From Terriglobia bacterium (lineage in GTDB: Bacteria > Acidobacteriota > Terriglobia > Bryobacterales > Bryobacteraceae), in assembly GCA_020073265.1 (NCBI GenBank), contig JAIQFN010000045.1, positions 1 to 46,058 on the forward strand: a stretch of DNA of 46,058 bases, given 5' to 3'. The translations under genes were made by a program, and so were the position numbers. The notes beneath the pieces were generated by a model. That model saw only the letters and a list, made by a program, of their open reading frames with translations. It did no database searches and was not told the origin of the DNA. Of the stretch, positions 7,285 to 15,333 are shown one piece after another; positions within the stretch are counted from its first letter, which is position 1; every line of letters starts with the position of its first letter.

Positions 7285-8604
7285 GTGGAGTCTGCCAAAG
7301 CGGTCGAGATCGCCTCCGAGCTTCACTCGCATGGCTACGAGGCCTGGCTGGTGGGCGGCTGCGTGCGCGACCTGGTGCTCGGCCGCGAACCGCAGGACTA
7401 TGATATCGCAACCAACGCCACTCCCGGCGAGCTGTTGAAGCTGTTTCCGCAAGCCCAGTTGGTGGGCGCCCAGTTCGGCGTCATTCTGGTGGACGGCGTG
7501 GAGGTGGCCACTTTTCGCAGCGATCATTCTTACCAGGACGGCCGCCATCCCGCCAGCGTCACTTTTGAAACCGATCCCCGGCAGGACGTGCTGCGGCGCG
7601 ACTTCACCATCAATGCCCTGCTGCTTGATCCCGCCCACTTGGGATCCCCCGCCGCGCACGTGGTGGACTACGTCGGCGGCCTGAGCGATCTGGAGAATCA
7701 CGTCATCCGCGCCATCGGCGACCCGGAGCAGCGCTTCGAAGAGGACCACCTGCGCATGCTCCGCGCCATCCGCTTCGCCGCGCGCTTCGGCTTCGAGATC
7801 GAGCCGGCCACCATGGCCGCCATCCGGAAGATGCACCAGCGGATCACTCGCGTATCGCCGGAGCGGATTCGCGACGAGCTGGTCCGCATCCTGACCGAAG
7901 GAGGCGCGCGCCGCGGTTTCGAACTCCTGGATGCCTCCGGACTGCTGAACGACATCTTGCCCGAGGTGGCCGCCATGAAAGGCGTCCAGCAGCCGCCTGA
8001 ATTTCATCCCGAGGGCGACGTCTGGATTCACACCCTGCTCATGCTGGAAGGTTTGCAATCGCCCACTCCCACGCTGGCTCTGGGCGTCCTGCTGCACGAT
8101 GTCGGCAAGCCCGGCACTTTCCGCGTCGCCCAGCGCATCCGCTTCGATGGCCACGTCGAGTTGGGCGAGCGGATCGCGCGCGACATCCTGACGCGGCTGC
8201 GCTTCTCGAACGCCGTGATCGACCAGGTGCTGGCGCTGGTCGCGAACCATATGCGCTTCACCCATGTCCACCAGATGCGCGAGAGCACGCTCAAGCGCAT
8301 GCTGCGAATGCATCGCTTTGAAGAGCACCTGGAATTGCACCGGCTGGACTGCGCCTCCAGTCACGGCCACCTGGAGAATTACGAATTCGCGAAGTCCAAG
8401 CTCGAGCAATCCCCAAAGGAGGTATTGCGGCCGCCGCGCTTGCTCACCGGCCACGATCTGATCCAGGCCGGGTACGCTTCCGGCCCGGACTTTGCGCGCA
8501 TGCTCGAAGTCGTCGAGGACGCCCAGCTCGAATCGCGCATCCACAGCAAGGAAGAAGCGCTGGAGCTGATCCGCTCGATGTTCGGACTCCCCGCTCCGCA
8601 TTGA
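7285..8604 (+). CDS. cca: CCA tRNA nucleotidyltransferase / poly(A) polymerase family
   Basis: About 439 residues. The class II nucleotidyltransferase head carries LVGGCVRDLVLG (residues 22-33) and the catalytic pair Asp38/Asp40 in DYDIATNATP. RRDFTINALLLD and EDHLRMLRAIRFAARFGFEI are the next family motifs, which hold the base-selecting and tRNA-binding residues. An HD motif (His271-Asp272 in LLHDVGK) marks the C-terminal phosphohydrolase-type domain. The enzyme adds or repairs the 3' CCA of tRNA, and some relatives split the C- and A-adding roles. GTG 7285 is chosen because longer in-frame starts would overlap the divergent permease. No strong Shine-Dalgarno is seen. Confidence 0.9.
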   Translation: MESAKAVEIASELHSHGYEAWLVGGCVRDLVLGREPQDYDIATNATPGELLKLFPQAQLVGAQFGVILVDGVEVATFRSDHSYQDGRHPASVTFETDPRQDVLRRDFTINALLLDPAHLGSPAAHVVDYVGGLSDLENHVIRAIGDPEQRFEEDHLRMLRAIRFAARFGFEIEPATMAAIRKMHQRITRVSPERIRDELVRILTEGGARRGFELLDASGLLNDILPEVAAMKGVQQPPEFHPEGDVWIHTLLMLEGLQSPTPTLALGVLLHDVGKPGTFRVAQRIRFDGHVELGERIARDILTRLRFSNAVIDQVLALVANHMRFTHVHQMRESTLKRMLRMHRFEEHLELHRLDCASSHGHLENYEFAKSKLEQSPKEVLRPPRLLTGHDLIQAGYASGPDFARMLEVVEDAQLESRIHSKEEALELIRSMFGLPAPH

Positions 8605-8630
8605 CACGCGAAACGCCCGAAGGCTATAGT
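8601..8630 (+). promoter_or_regulatory. Sigma-70-type promoter for the PQQ dehydrogenase gene
   Basis: TTGACA (8601-8606), an 18-bp spacer and TATAGT (8625-8630), a near-consensus housekeeping promoter. The TGA stop of cca is embedded in the -35 box. The transcript would carry a leader of about 85 nt before GTG 8723. Confidence 0.7.
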
Positions 8631-8722
8631 GTTACGCATCAATCCTGGCGCGGCTTCCGTTCATACCTCGCGCCCGCCAGGCCGGACCGGGGAGCAGTAT
8701 TTTGTGCGAAGAAAGGAACAAT

Positions 8723-10813
8723 GTGAGCCGAAGATTTTTTGTTCGTCTGGTCCCCGTGGCGGGCCTGCTGGTATGCGCGACGTTGCCGCTGCTGGCTCAA
8801 TCGGGAACGAAGAACGGCGAGTGGACCACCTACGCCGGTGACCTCGGCGCGACGCGCTACGCCCCGCTCGATCAGATCAACGCCTCCAACTTCAACAAGC
8901 TCGAAGTGGCCTGGCGCTTCAAGACCGACAGCCTCGGGCCGCGTCCGGAATTTCAATACGAGACCACGCCGCTCATGGTCCACGGCGTGATTTACGCGAC
9001 CGCCGGTACGCGCCGCGCGGTTGTGGCGCTGGACGCCGCCACCGGCGAAATGCTGTGGATGCACGGCGAGAATGAAGGCAAGCGCGGCCAGGATGCGCCC
9101 CGGCAGCTTTCCGGGCACGGCGTCTCCTACTGGACCGATGGGCGGGAAGAGCGCATCCTCTACGTCACGCCCGGCTACCGGCTGATCGCACTGAACGCCA
9201 AGACCGGCGTTCCGGTTTCCACTTTCGGCAACAACGGCGTGGTGGATCTCAAGCTTGACGACGACCAGGAGATCGATCTCGAAACCGGCGAAGTCGGTCT
9301 GCACTCGACGCCGCTGGTGGCGGGCGACGTGGTGGTGGTCGGCGCGGCCCACAAGGCCGGCGGAAATATACCGAGCTACAGACACATCAAAGGCTACGTC
9401 CGCGGGTTCGACGCGCGCACCGGCAAACGCCTCTGGATCTTCCACACCATCCCCAAGCCCGGCGAAGTCGGCATCGAAACCTGGCTCAACGATTCCTGGT
9501 CCTACACCGGGAACGCCGGCGTCTGGGCGCAGATGTCCGCCGACGAAAAAACGAACACGCTGTACCTGCCCGTCGAGTTGCCCACCGGCGACTATTACGG
9601 CGGCCATCGCCCCGGCTCCGGACTCTTCGGCGAAAGCATCGTCGCGCTGGATCTCAAAACCGGCCAGCGCAAGTGGCATTACCAGCTTGTGCACCACGGC
9701 ATCTGGGACATGGACATTCCCTGCGCGCCCATCCTGGCGGACATCACCATCAATGGCCAGACCGTGCCGGCGCTGGCGCAGCCCACCAAGCAGGCGTTTC
9801 TCTACGTGTTCAATCGCATCACCGGCAAACCCATCTGGCCGATCGAAGAAAAGCCCGTGCCGCAGGGCGACGTGCCCGGCGAATGGTATTCGCCCACGCA
9901 GCCGATTCCCAGCAAGCCGCCGGCTTACGACAACCAGGGCGTCACGCTGGACGATCTGATCAATTTCACGCCGGAGCTGCACGAGCAAGCGGTGCAGGCG
10001 GTTTCAAAGTACAAGCTCGGACCGCTCTTCACTCCTGCCGTGGTGAGCAAGGCCGAGGGACCGCTGGCCGCCATCACCTCACCGGGATCGCTGGGTGGAA
10101 CAAATTGGCCGGGCGGATCCTACGATCCCGAGACCCACACCGTGTACGTGTTCTCGCAGACCACCACGGCCAACCTCGGCCTGGTGGCGCCGCAACCCGG
10201 CAGATCTGACATGAACTTCGTACAAGGCAGCGCGGCCGCGGGACGAGGCGGACGCGGCGGTGGGCGTGGGGGCGCAGTTGCTCCACCTGCTCCGGGCGTC
10301 GGCGAGCCGCCGCCAGCGGGTCGAGGGCCAGCGGCCGGCCGCGGCGCTGGTGGCGGAGGATCGGGCGAGGGCGGCGGCTTCGGATTGAACGTCCAGGGCC
10401 TGCCTTTGCTCAAGCCGCCCTACGGCCGCATCACCGCCATCGATCTCAACAAGGGCGAAATCGCGTGGCAGATCGCGCACGGCGAGACGCCCGATAACAT
10501 CCGCAACAGTGCGGCGCTCAAAGGGCTTACCATCCCGCGCACCGGCCGCCCCGGCATCATCGGCGTGCTCACCACCAAGAGCCTGGTGATTGCGGGCGAG
10601 GCCGGCTTCTTCACCACGCCATCCGGGCAGCGCGGCGCGATGCTGCGCGCCTATGACAAAGCCACCGGCAAGGAAGTGGGCGCCGTCTACATGCCCGCGC
10701 CTCAGACCGGCTCGCCGATGACCTACATGCTGAACGGCCAGCAGTACATCGTGGTCGCCATCAGCGGCGCGGGTTACAGCGCCGAGTTGCTGGCGTTCAA
10801 GCTCGGCTCTTGA
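8723..10813 (+). CDS. PQQ-dependent (quinoprotein) dehydrogenase, periplasmic
   Basis: About 696 residues of the eight-bladed quinoprotein alcohol/glucose dehydrogenase family. It opens with WTTYAGDLGATRYAPLDQIN, which is typical for the first propeller blade. GTRRAVVALDAATGEMLW and GLFGESIVALDLKTGQRKWHYQ are tryptophan-docking repeats, and HHGIWDMDIPCAPIL is the family signature. The N-terminus SRRFFVRLVPVAGLLV is a signal peptide with a twin-arginine-like SRRFF motif. GTG 8723 is chosen because AAAGGAACAAT precedes it, but an earlier TTG 8702 is possible. Residues 504-554 form a Gly/Arg/Pro/Ala-rich insertion. The substrate is unknown. Electrons would pass to quinone or cytochrome c. Confidence 0.92.
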   Translation: MSRRFFVRLVPVAGLLVCATLPLLAQSGTKNGEWTTYAGDLGATRYAPLDQINASNFNKLEVAWRFKTDSLGPRPEFQYETTPLMVHGVIYATAGTRRAVVALDAATGEMLWMHGENEGKRGQDAPRQLSGHGVSYWTDGREERILYVTPGYRLIALNAKTGVPVSTFGNNGVVDLKLDDDQEIDLETGEVGLHSTPLVAGDVVVVGAAHKAGGNIPSYRHIKGYVRGFDARTGKRLWIFHTIPKPGEVGIETWLNDSWSYTGNAGVWAQMSADEKTNTLYLPVELPTGDYYGGHRPGSGLFGESIVALDLKTGQRKWHYQLVHHGIWDMDIPCAPILADITINGQTVPALAQPTKQAFLYVFNRITGKPIWPIEEKPVPQGDVPGEWYSPTQPIPSKPPAYDNQGVTLDDLINFTPELHEQAVQAVSKYKLGPLFTPAVVSKAEGPLAAITSPGSLGGTNWPGGSYDPETHTVYVFSQTTTANLGLVAPQPGRSDMNFVQGSAAAGRGGRGGGRGGAVAPPAPGVGEPPPAGRGPAAGRGAGGGGSGEGGGFGLNVQGLPLLKPPYGRITAIDLNKGEIAWQIAHGETPDNIRNSAALKGLTIPRTGRPGIIGVLTTKSLVIAGEAGFFTTPSGQRGAMLRAYDKATGKEVGAVYMPAPQTGSPMTYMLNGQQYIVVAISGAGYSAELLAFKLGS

Positions 10814-13248
10814 TAACTGGGCCGATCGTTCGCTTCGCCGCGCGCCAGTTGCGGAGGAATCCGCTTTCCTCCGCAGCCGTCATCCTTACTCTGACGCTCG
10901 GCATCGGCGTCAACACCGCGGTGTTCAGCATCCTGGACGGTTTTCTGCTGCGCAAACTGCCGTACGCGCGGCCGGAGCGCATTGCCGCGCTGGTCGTTCA
11001 CAAAGAAGGCCCCGGCCAAGGTAAACCGGCTTCCGAGGAGGACGACAGCTTCGATGGTTCGTCCTGGCAGTTGCTGAAGAGCAGTCTCGGCGGCGTGACC
11101 TTCGCCTCCTGGGGCGGCAGCGGCGGAGTGAATCTCAAGGACGGCGCCGTCGTCCGCTACGCGATCGGCAGTCGCGTCTCGGCCCGCTACTTCGATGTGC
11201 TTGGCATCCCCCTTCATCTTGGCCGCGGCTTCAGCGAACAGGAGGATTTGCCGCACGGGCCTGCCGTCGTGGTGCTCAGTTACGCGTTATGGGCTTCGAC
11301 ATTTAATTCAGATCCGCGGATTATCGGCGAGTCTATCGAGTTGAAGGGCGAGCCGCACACAGTGGTCGGTATTCTGCCGCGGAGCGCCGTGACTCCGGGC
11401 AAAGCCGATCTTTTCACGCCGCTGCGGCCCTCGACAACCGGCGAATGCGGCGGAGAGAATTGCGGCATTCTGGTCCGGCTTAAACCGGACGCCGCCTGGT
11501 CCGAAGTGAACGCGCAGCTCAGCCGCCTGCGTCTGCCCTATTTTTCGGAGCTCGAAGCCAGGCACGGCCGCGCCTGGATCTACGCACGGCCGCTCCAGCT
11601 CGAACTCGCCGGCGACACGAGTGACAAAGCTGTCGCGCTGATGCTCGCCGTGGGATTCATCCTGCTGATCGCATGCGCGAACCTTGCTGGTCTGACGCTG
11701 GCCCGCGTACACCGCCGGGCGCAGGAGATAGCCACTCGATTCGCACTCGGCGCCTCGCGCTTCAACGTGCTGTGCGAACTATGGGCGGAAAATCTGATGC
11801 TGGCGCTGCTGGGCGGGGCCGGCGGCGTCGGTCTTGCGCTCCTGATGATCTGCGTGTTGCGCGGACTCCTGCCTGACTCCATGATCCCGATCGGCGACTT
11901 CTCCGTCGGCGGACGGCTGCTCGCGTTCTCTCTCGGCGCGTCTTTCCTCGCCAGTCTCCTGTTCGGCGCGCTGCCGGCTCTTCAGACGCGCCGCCTCGAC
12001 CTGCGTTCGTCGCTTGCCTCCGGAAGCCGGGCAATTGCGCGTGGATCCAGCCGCGTCCGCCAGGCCTTGATCGGCGCTGAGGTTGCTCTCACCGTGGTCC
12101 TGCTGGCCGCGGCGGGCCTGCTGATTCGCACCCTCATCCACCTCGAGACACTGCCTCCCGGGTTCGACTCGCACAACGTCATGACCGCCACCGCCTCGCT
12201 GGATGACGCGCGCTATCACGACGCCGCCGGGTTCCACATGCTGCTCGACAAAAGCATCGCCGCCATGCGCCGGATCCCCGGCGTGGAAGATGCCGCGGCC
12301 GGTCTCAGCCTTCCTTACGAGCGCGGCCTGAATAACGGGATTACGATCATGGACGGGAAGAAAGCTGGATCGAGAACCGGATCAAGCCTTGGGTACGTGA
12401 CCCCTGGCTACTTCTCCTCGCTGCGAATTCCGTCGCTGGCGGGGCGTACCATCGTCGCGATCGACACACCAAGATCCGAACCGGTCGCAGTCGTGAACAG
12501 CGCCTTCGCCAGACGCTTCTTCGATGACCCTGCACCTGTCGGCTATCACTTCAAAACTGCTAACACCGTTTACACGATCGTCGGCGTGGTCGCCGATGTC
12601 GCCAAATCGCCCGGCATGCAGCGCTCCGCGCCGATCTCCACCGAACCGGTCGCCTATCTGCCGGCTTCCCAAACTTCGCAGGCCCTGGTGAACGTCGCCC
12701 ACATCTGGTTTCAGCCGAGCTGGATCGTGCGCACCCGCGGCCCGGTCACCGGACTTACGGCCTCGATGCAGCGCGCGCTCGCCGAGGCCGATCCCAACCT
12801 GCCTTTCTCCGGCTTCCGCTCCATGGACCAGATCCTCGCCGAGCAGCTCCGGGAGCAACGCATCGAAGTGCTGCTGCTGGCTACTCTGGCCTCGCTCGCG
12901 CTTTTGCTTTCCGCCATCGGGATCTATGCCCTGGTGTCGAACCTGGTGGTTCAGCGCACACGCGAGATCGGGATTCGCATGGCGTTGGGTTCCACAACGA
13001 AGCAAGCCATGCTGCACGTCGGTTCTTCCGGATTTTCCGCCGCCGCAGTCGGACTCGCGGCCGGTCTCGGCCTCTGCTTCTTGACGCTGCGATTTCTTTC
13101 AAACCAGATCTACGGTATCGGCACCTACGATCCGCTGACGCTTCTTGCTGTCCTGCTCATTTTGGCCGCGATCGCCGGCGCAGCCAGCCTCCTACCGACC
13201 CTGCGCATCAGCCGCATCCAACCAGCCGACACGCTTCGATCCGAATAG
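10810..13248 (+). CDS. MacB/FtsX-like ABC permease ('orphan', no ATPase)
   Basis: 812 residues. After an N-terminal QLRRNPLSSAAVILTLTLGIGVNTAVFSIL helix comes a MacB-type periplasmic core (residues 60-250). Three transmembrane helices and an FtsX domain follow (residues 265-410, with LARVHRRAQEIATRFALGASR). A second periplasmic core comes next, then a final FtsX domain (residues 680-805, with VQRTREIGIRMALGST). This duplicated architecture without an attached ATPase is typical of the large orphan permease families of Acidobacteriota. The TTG start overlaps the TGA of the dehydrogenase (TTGA 10810-10813), so the two are coupled. The role, perhaps export or mechanotransmission, is unproven. Confidence 0.88.
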   Translation: MITGPIVRFAARQLRRNPLSSAAVILTLTLGIGVNTAVFSILDGFLLRKLPYARPERIAALVVHKEGPGQGKPASEEDDSFDGSSWQLLKSSLGGVTFASWGGSGGVNLKDGAVVRYAIGSRVSARYFDVLGIPLHLGRGFSEQEDLPHGPAVVVLSYALWASTFNSDPRIIGESIELKGEPHTVVGILPRSAVTPGKADLFTPLRPSTTGECGGENCGILVRLKPDAAWSEVNAQLSRLRLPYFSELEARHGRAWIYARPLQLELAGDTSDKAVALMLAVGFILLIACANLAGLTLARVHRRAQEIATRFALGASRFNVLCELWAENLMLALLGGAGGVGLALLMICVLRGLLPDSMIPIGDFSVGGRLLAFSLGASFLASLLFGALPALQTRRLDLRSSLASGSRAIARGSSRVRQALIGAEVALTVVLLAAAGLLIRTLIHLETLPPGFDSHNVMTATASLDDARYHDAAGFHMLLDKSIAAMRRIPGVEDAAAGLSLPYERGLNNGITIMDGKKAGSRTGSSLGYVTPGYFSSLRIPSLAGRTIVAIDTPRSEPVAVVNSAFARRFFDDPAPVGYHFKTANTVYTIVGVVADVAKSPGMQRSAPISTEPVAYLPASQTSQALVNVAHIWFQPSWIVRTRGPVTGLTASMQRALAEADPNLPFSGFRSMDQILAEQLREQRIEVLLLATLASLALLLSAIGIYALVSNLVVQRTREIGIRMALGSTTKQAMLHVGSSGFSAAAVGLAAGLGLCFLTLRFLSNQIYGIGTYDPLTLLAVLLILAAIAGAASLLPTLRISRIQPADTLRSE

Positions 13249-13294
13249 GCGCTGGGCGGTGCTGAGTCGACTATGATCGAACCAGGAGGGCGTC

Positions 13295-14038
13295 TTGGTT
13301 CGGATCGGGATCATCGGTGATTTCAACCCCAAGCACCACACCCACGTTGCCATCAACACCGCGCTTGAACACAGCTCGGCGGCGCTCGGCGAGGATGTGC
13401 GAGCGCAATGGCTGCCCACGCCTGAGCTGGCCAAGCCGCACTCGGAGAAACTACTGTCGGAATGCGACGCTCTGTGGGCATCCCCGGCCAGCCCATACGC
13501 TAGCGGCGAGGGCATGTTGCGCGGGATCGAATATGCTCGCTCACACAACGTGCCGTTCACCGGGACGTGAGGCGGTTTCCAATATGCTCTGGTAGAGCAT
13601 GCGCGCAATGTGTTAGGGATCGCGGACGCAGACAGCGCCGAAAACAACCGCGCTTCCGCCACCTGGGTCGTCACGCCGCTATATTGCGCGGTGCCGCGCG
13701 GCCCCGGCGATCCTCCCACGCTGCATGATCTCCATCCCATCCGGTTGCAACCCGGCTCGCGGTTGCACTCGATCTATGGCCTGGACACTATTCAAGCCGC
13801 TCACTTCTGCAATTACGGCCTAAATCCCGAGTACCTGCCTCGCTTCCAGGCCGCCGGGATGCGAGTCGCCGGTCTGGGCGATGCCGGCGATATACGCGCC
13901 ATGGAAATTCCGGAGCATCGTTTTTATGTCGCGACCCTCTTCCATCCTCAACTTGAATCGCAACCGGAGCGCCCGAGTCCGCTTGTGACTGCGCTCGTGA
14001 ACGCGGCGCGTGGATGCGCGGACAGTGCGCGTTGTTAG
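13295..14038 (+). CDS. CTP synthase C-terminal-like glutamine amidotransferase, probable selenoprotein (TGA 13568 = Sec92)
   Basis: The 247-residue frame is intact except for one TGA at codon 92. Upstream is VRIGIIGDFNPKHHTHVAIN and, just before the TGA, HNVPFTGT. Downstream is GGFQYALVEHARNVLGIADA, the class I amidotransferase elbow. The TGA sits exactly where the nucleophilic cysteine belongs (G-T-U-G-G-F-Q versus G-I-C-L-G-M-Q in CTP synthase). A hairpin at 13584-13600 lies at SECIS distance. Further on, His217 is in LFHPQLES, where CTP synthase has HPE, so the catalytic Glu is Gln219 here. I recall relatives labelled 'CTP synthase C-terminal region-related (seleno)protein', unverified. 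The TTG start has AGGAGG at 13284-13289. It lacks the CTP-synthase kinase domain, so the reaction is unknown. A pseudogene is the alternative. Confidence 0.8.
13584..13600 (+). promoter_or_regulatory. Bacterial SECIS-like hairpin downstream of in-frame TGA
   Basis: ATGCTCT (13584-13590), loop GGT and AGAGCAT (13594-13600) make a perfect 7-bp stem, extendable by one U-G pair. The stem starts 13 nt after the TGA, and the loop GGU lies about 21 nt after it. Bacterial SECIS elements are short hairpins just 3' of the UGA with a G/GU-bearing apical loop that binds SelB, so both position and loop fit. The stem is within coding sequence, as expected for bacteria. Confidence 0.65.
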
Positions 14039-14041
14039 AAT
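14033..14041 (+). promoter_or_regulatory. Extended -10 for leaderless amidohydrolase gene
   Basis: TG-T-TAGAAT, with TAGAAT (14036-14041) 8 nt before ATG 14050 and no Shine-Dalgarno sequence. The TAG of the box is also the stop codon of the preceding selenoprotein-candidate gene. Confidence 0.5.
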
Positions 14042-14049
14042 GAAGCCCT

Positions 14050-15333
14050 ATGCGCTGGCTCAGTTTTTTCTTCGCCGCCGCGCTTGCATCGGCGCAATCC
14101 GGCCCCATCGTGCTGCGCGCCGCGCGGCTGTTTGACGGCAAATCGGATCGCGTGGTCTCGCCGGCCCTTGTGGTGGTGCTCGGCGACAAGATCCGGAGCG
14201 TCGGATCGCAGTCCGAAATTCCCGATGGCGCCCGCACTATCGATCTCGGCGACGCCACTCTGCTTCCGGGCTTCATGGACGCGCACACCCACGTCACCAT
14301 GCCACACTTCGACGACTACGGCAAGGGCATGATCTACGACATGCGTACCGGTCCCGCCGAACGGGCTTTGAACGCCACCGAAACCCTGCGCCGCACGCTG
14401 GAGGCGGGCTTCACCACGGTTCGCGACGTCGGCGCCCCGGATCTGGTGGACATAGCGCTGCGCAACGCCGTGCGCAACGGAAAGATCGCGGGCCCGCGAA
14501 TGCTGGTGGCCACTCACGCCATCGGCACCACCGGCGGCCACTGCGACGATGCCGCGGGTTTACGCCAGGGCATCTTCGGCCGCGAAATGGGAATCCAGGA
14601 CGGCATCGCCAGCGGACCCCAGCAGATGCGCGAAGCGGTCCGCTACAACGTCAAATACGGCGCCGACGTGATCAAGACCTGTGCAACCGGCGGCGTTCTT
14701 TCGCTCGCCGACGCGGTGGACACGCCGCAATTGACGCAAGCCGAGCTCGATGCGCTGGTGGACGAAGCCCACACGCTGCGCCGCAAGACCGCCGCGCACG
14801 CCCATGGAGCTGAGGGCGCCAAGCGCGCGATTCGGGCCGGCATCGATTCCATCGAGCACGGATCTTTTCTGGACGACGAAGCCCTCGACATGATGAAGCA
14901 GCGCGGCACCTATTATGTTCCGACACTGATGGCGCTGGTGGGTGTCAAGGAAGGGCTGGAACGCGGCGCGTATCCGCCGGAGGTTGCGGTGAAGGCGCGC
15001 GCCGCCGCCGCGGCACTCGACAATACGGTTCGCAAGGCGCTGGCCAAGGGCGTCAAGATCGCGGTCGGAACCGACGCCGCGGTCTACGAACACGGCCGTA
15101 ACGCGGGCGAATTTGTCGAACTGGTGCGCCTCGGCATGCGGCCGATCGACGCGCTAAAGGCCGGAACCTCCGGGGACGCCGACCTGCTAGGAATCGCCGA
15201 CCGCACCGGCTCGCTCGAATCCGGCAGGTTCGCCGACATCGTTGCCGTCGCGGGCGACCCGTCCGCCAACATCAGCGCGGTTCAACACGTGATCTTCGTC
15301 ATGAAGGAAGGGGTCGTCTATAAAGGCCGTTGA
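14050..15333 (+). CDS. Secreted amidohydrolase (imidazolonepropionase/Xaa-Pro dipeptidase-like)
   Basis: 427 residues with a signal peptide (MRWLSFFFAAALASAQS). Metal-dependent hydrolase of the amidohydrolase superfamily. GFMDAHTHV gives the strand-1 HxH (His79, His81). GADVIKTCATGGV holds the lysine typical of the bridging ligand. The strand 5-6 histidines are in AAHAHGAEGAKRAI and SIEHGSFL, and the strand-8 aspartate is in VGTDAAVYEHG. C-terminal GSLESGRFADIVAVAGDP is the usual metal-independent beta-sandwich closure. This subfamily includes prolidases and N-acyl or X-Arg/Lys carboxypeptidases, and the substrate is not decidable here. It may be leaderless. It ends in a TTGA overlap with the next gene. 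Confidence 0.9.
   Translation: MRWLSFFFAAALASAQSGPIVLRAARLFDGKSDRVVSPALVVVLGDKIRSVGSQSEIPDGARTIDLGDATLLPGFMDAHTHVTMPHFDDYGKGMIYDMRTGPAERALNATETLRRTLEAGFTTVRDVGAPDLVDIALRNAVRNGKIAGPRMLVATHAIGTTGGHCDDAAGLRQGIFGREMGIQDGIASGPQQMREAVRYNVKYGADVIKTCATGGVLSLADAVDTPQLTQAELDALVDEAHTLRRKTAAHAHGAEGAKRAIRAGIDSIEHGSFLDDEALDMMKQRGTYYVPTLMALVGVKEGLERGAYPPEVAVKARAAAAALDNTVRKALAKGVKIAVGTDAAVYEHGRNAGEFVELVRLGMRPIDALKAGTSGDADLLGIADRTGSLESGRFADIVAVAGDPSANISAVQHVIFVMKEGVVYKGR

Noticed and set aside
13610-14038. A separate rightward gene starting GTG 13610 after a stop at 13570
   Set aside because: It is in the same frame as the upstream segment, begins in the middle of the conserved helix (HARNV-LGIA), and has no ribosome-binding site. 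It is better explained as one gene with a Sec TGA.
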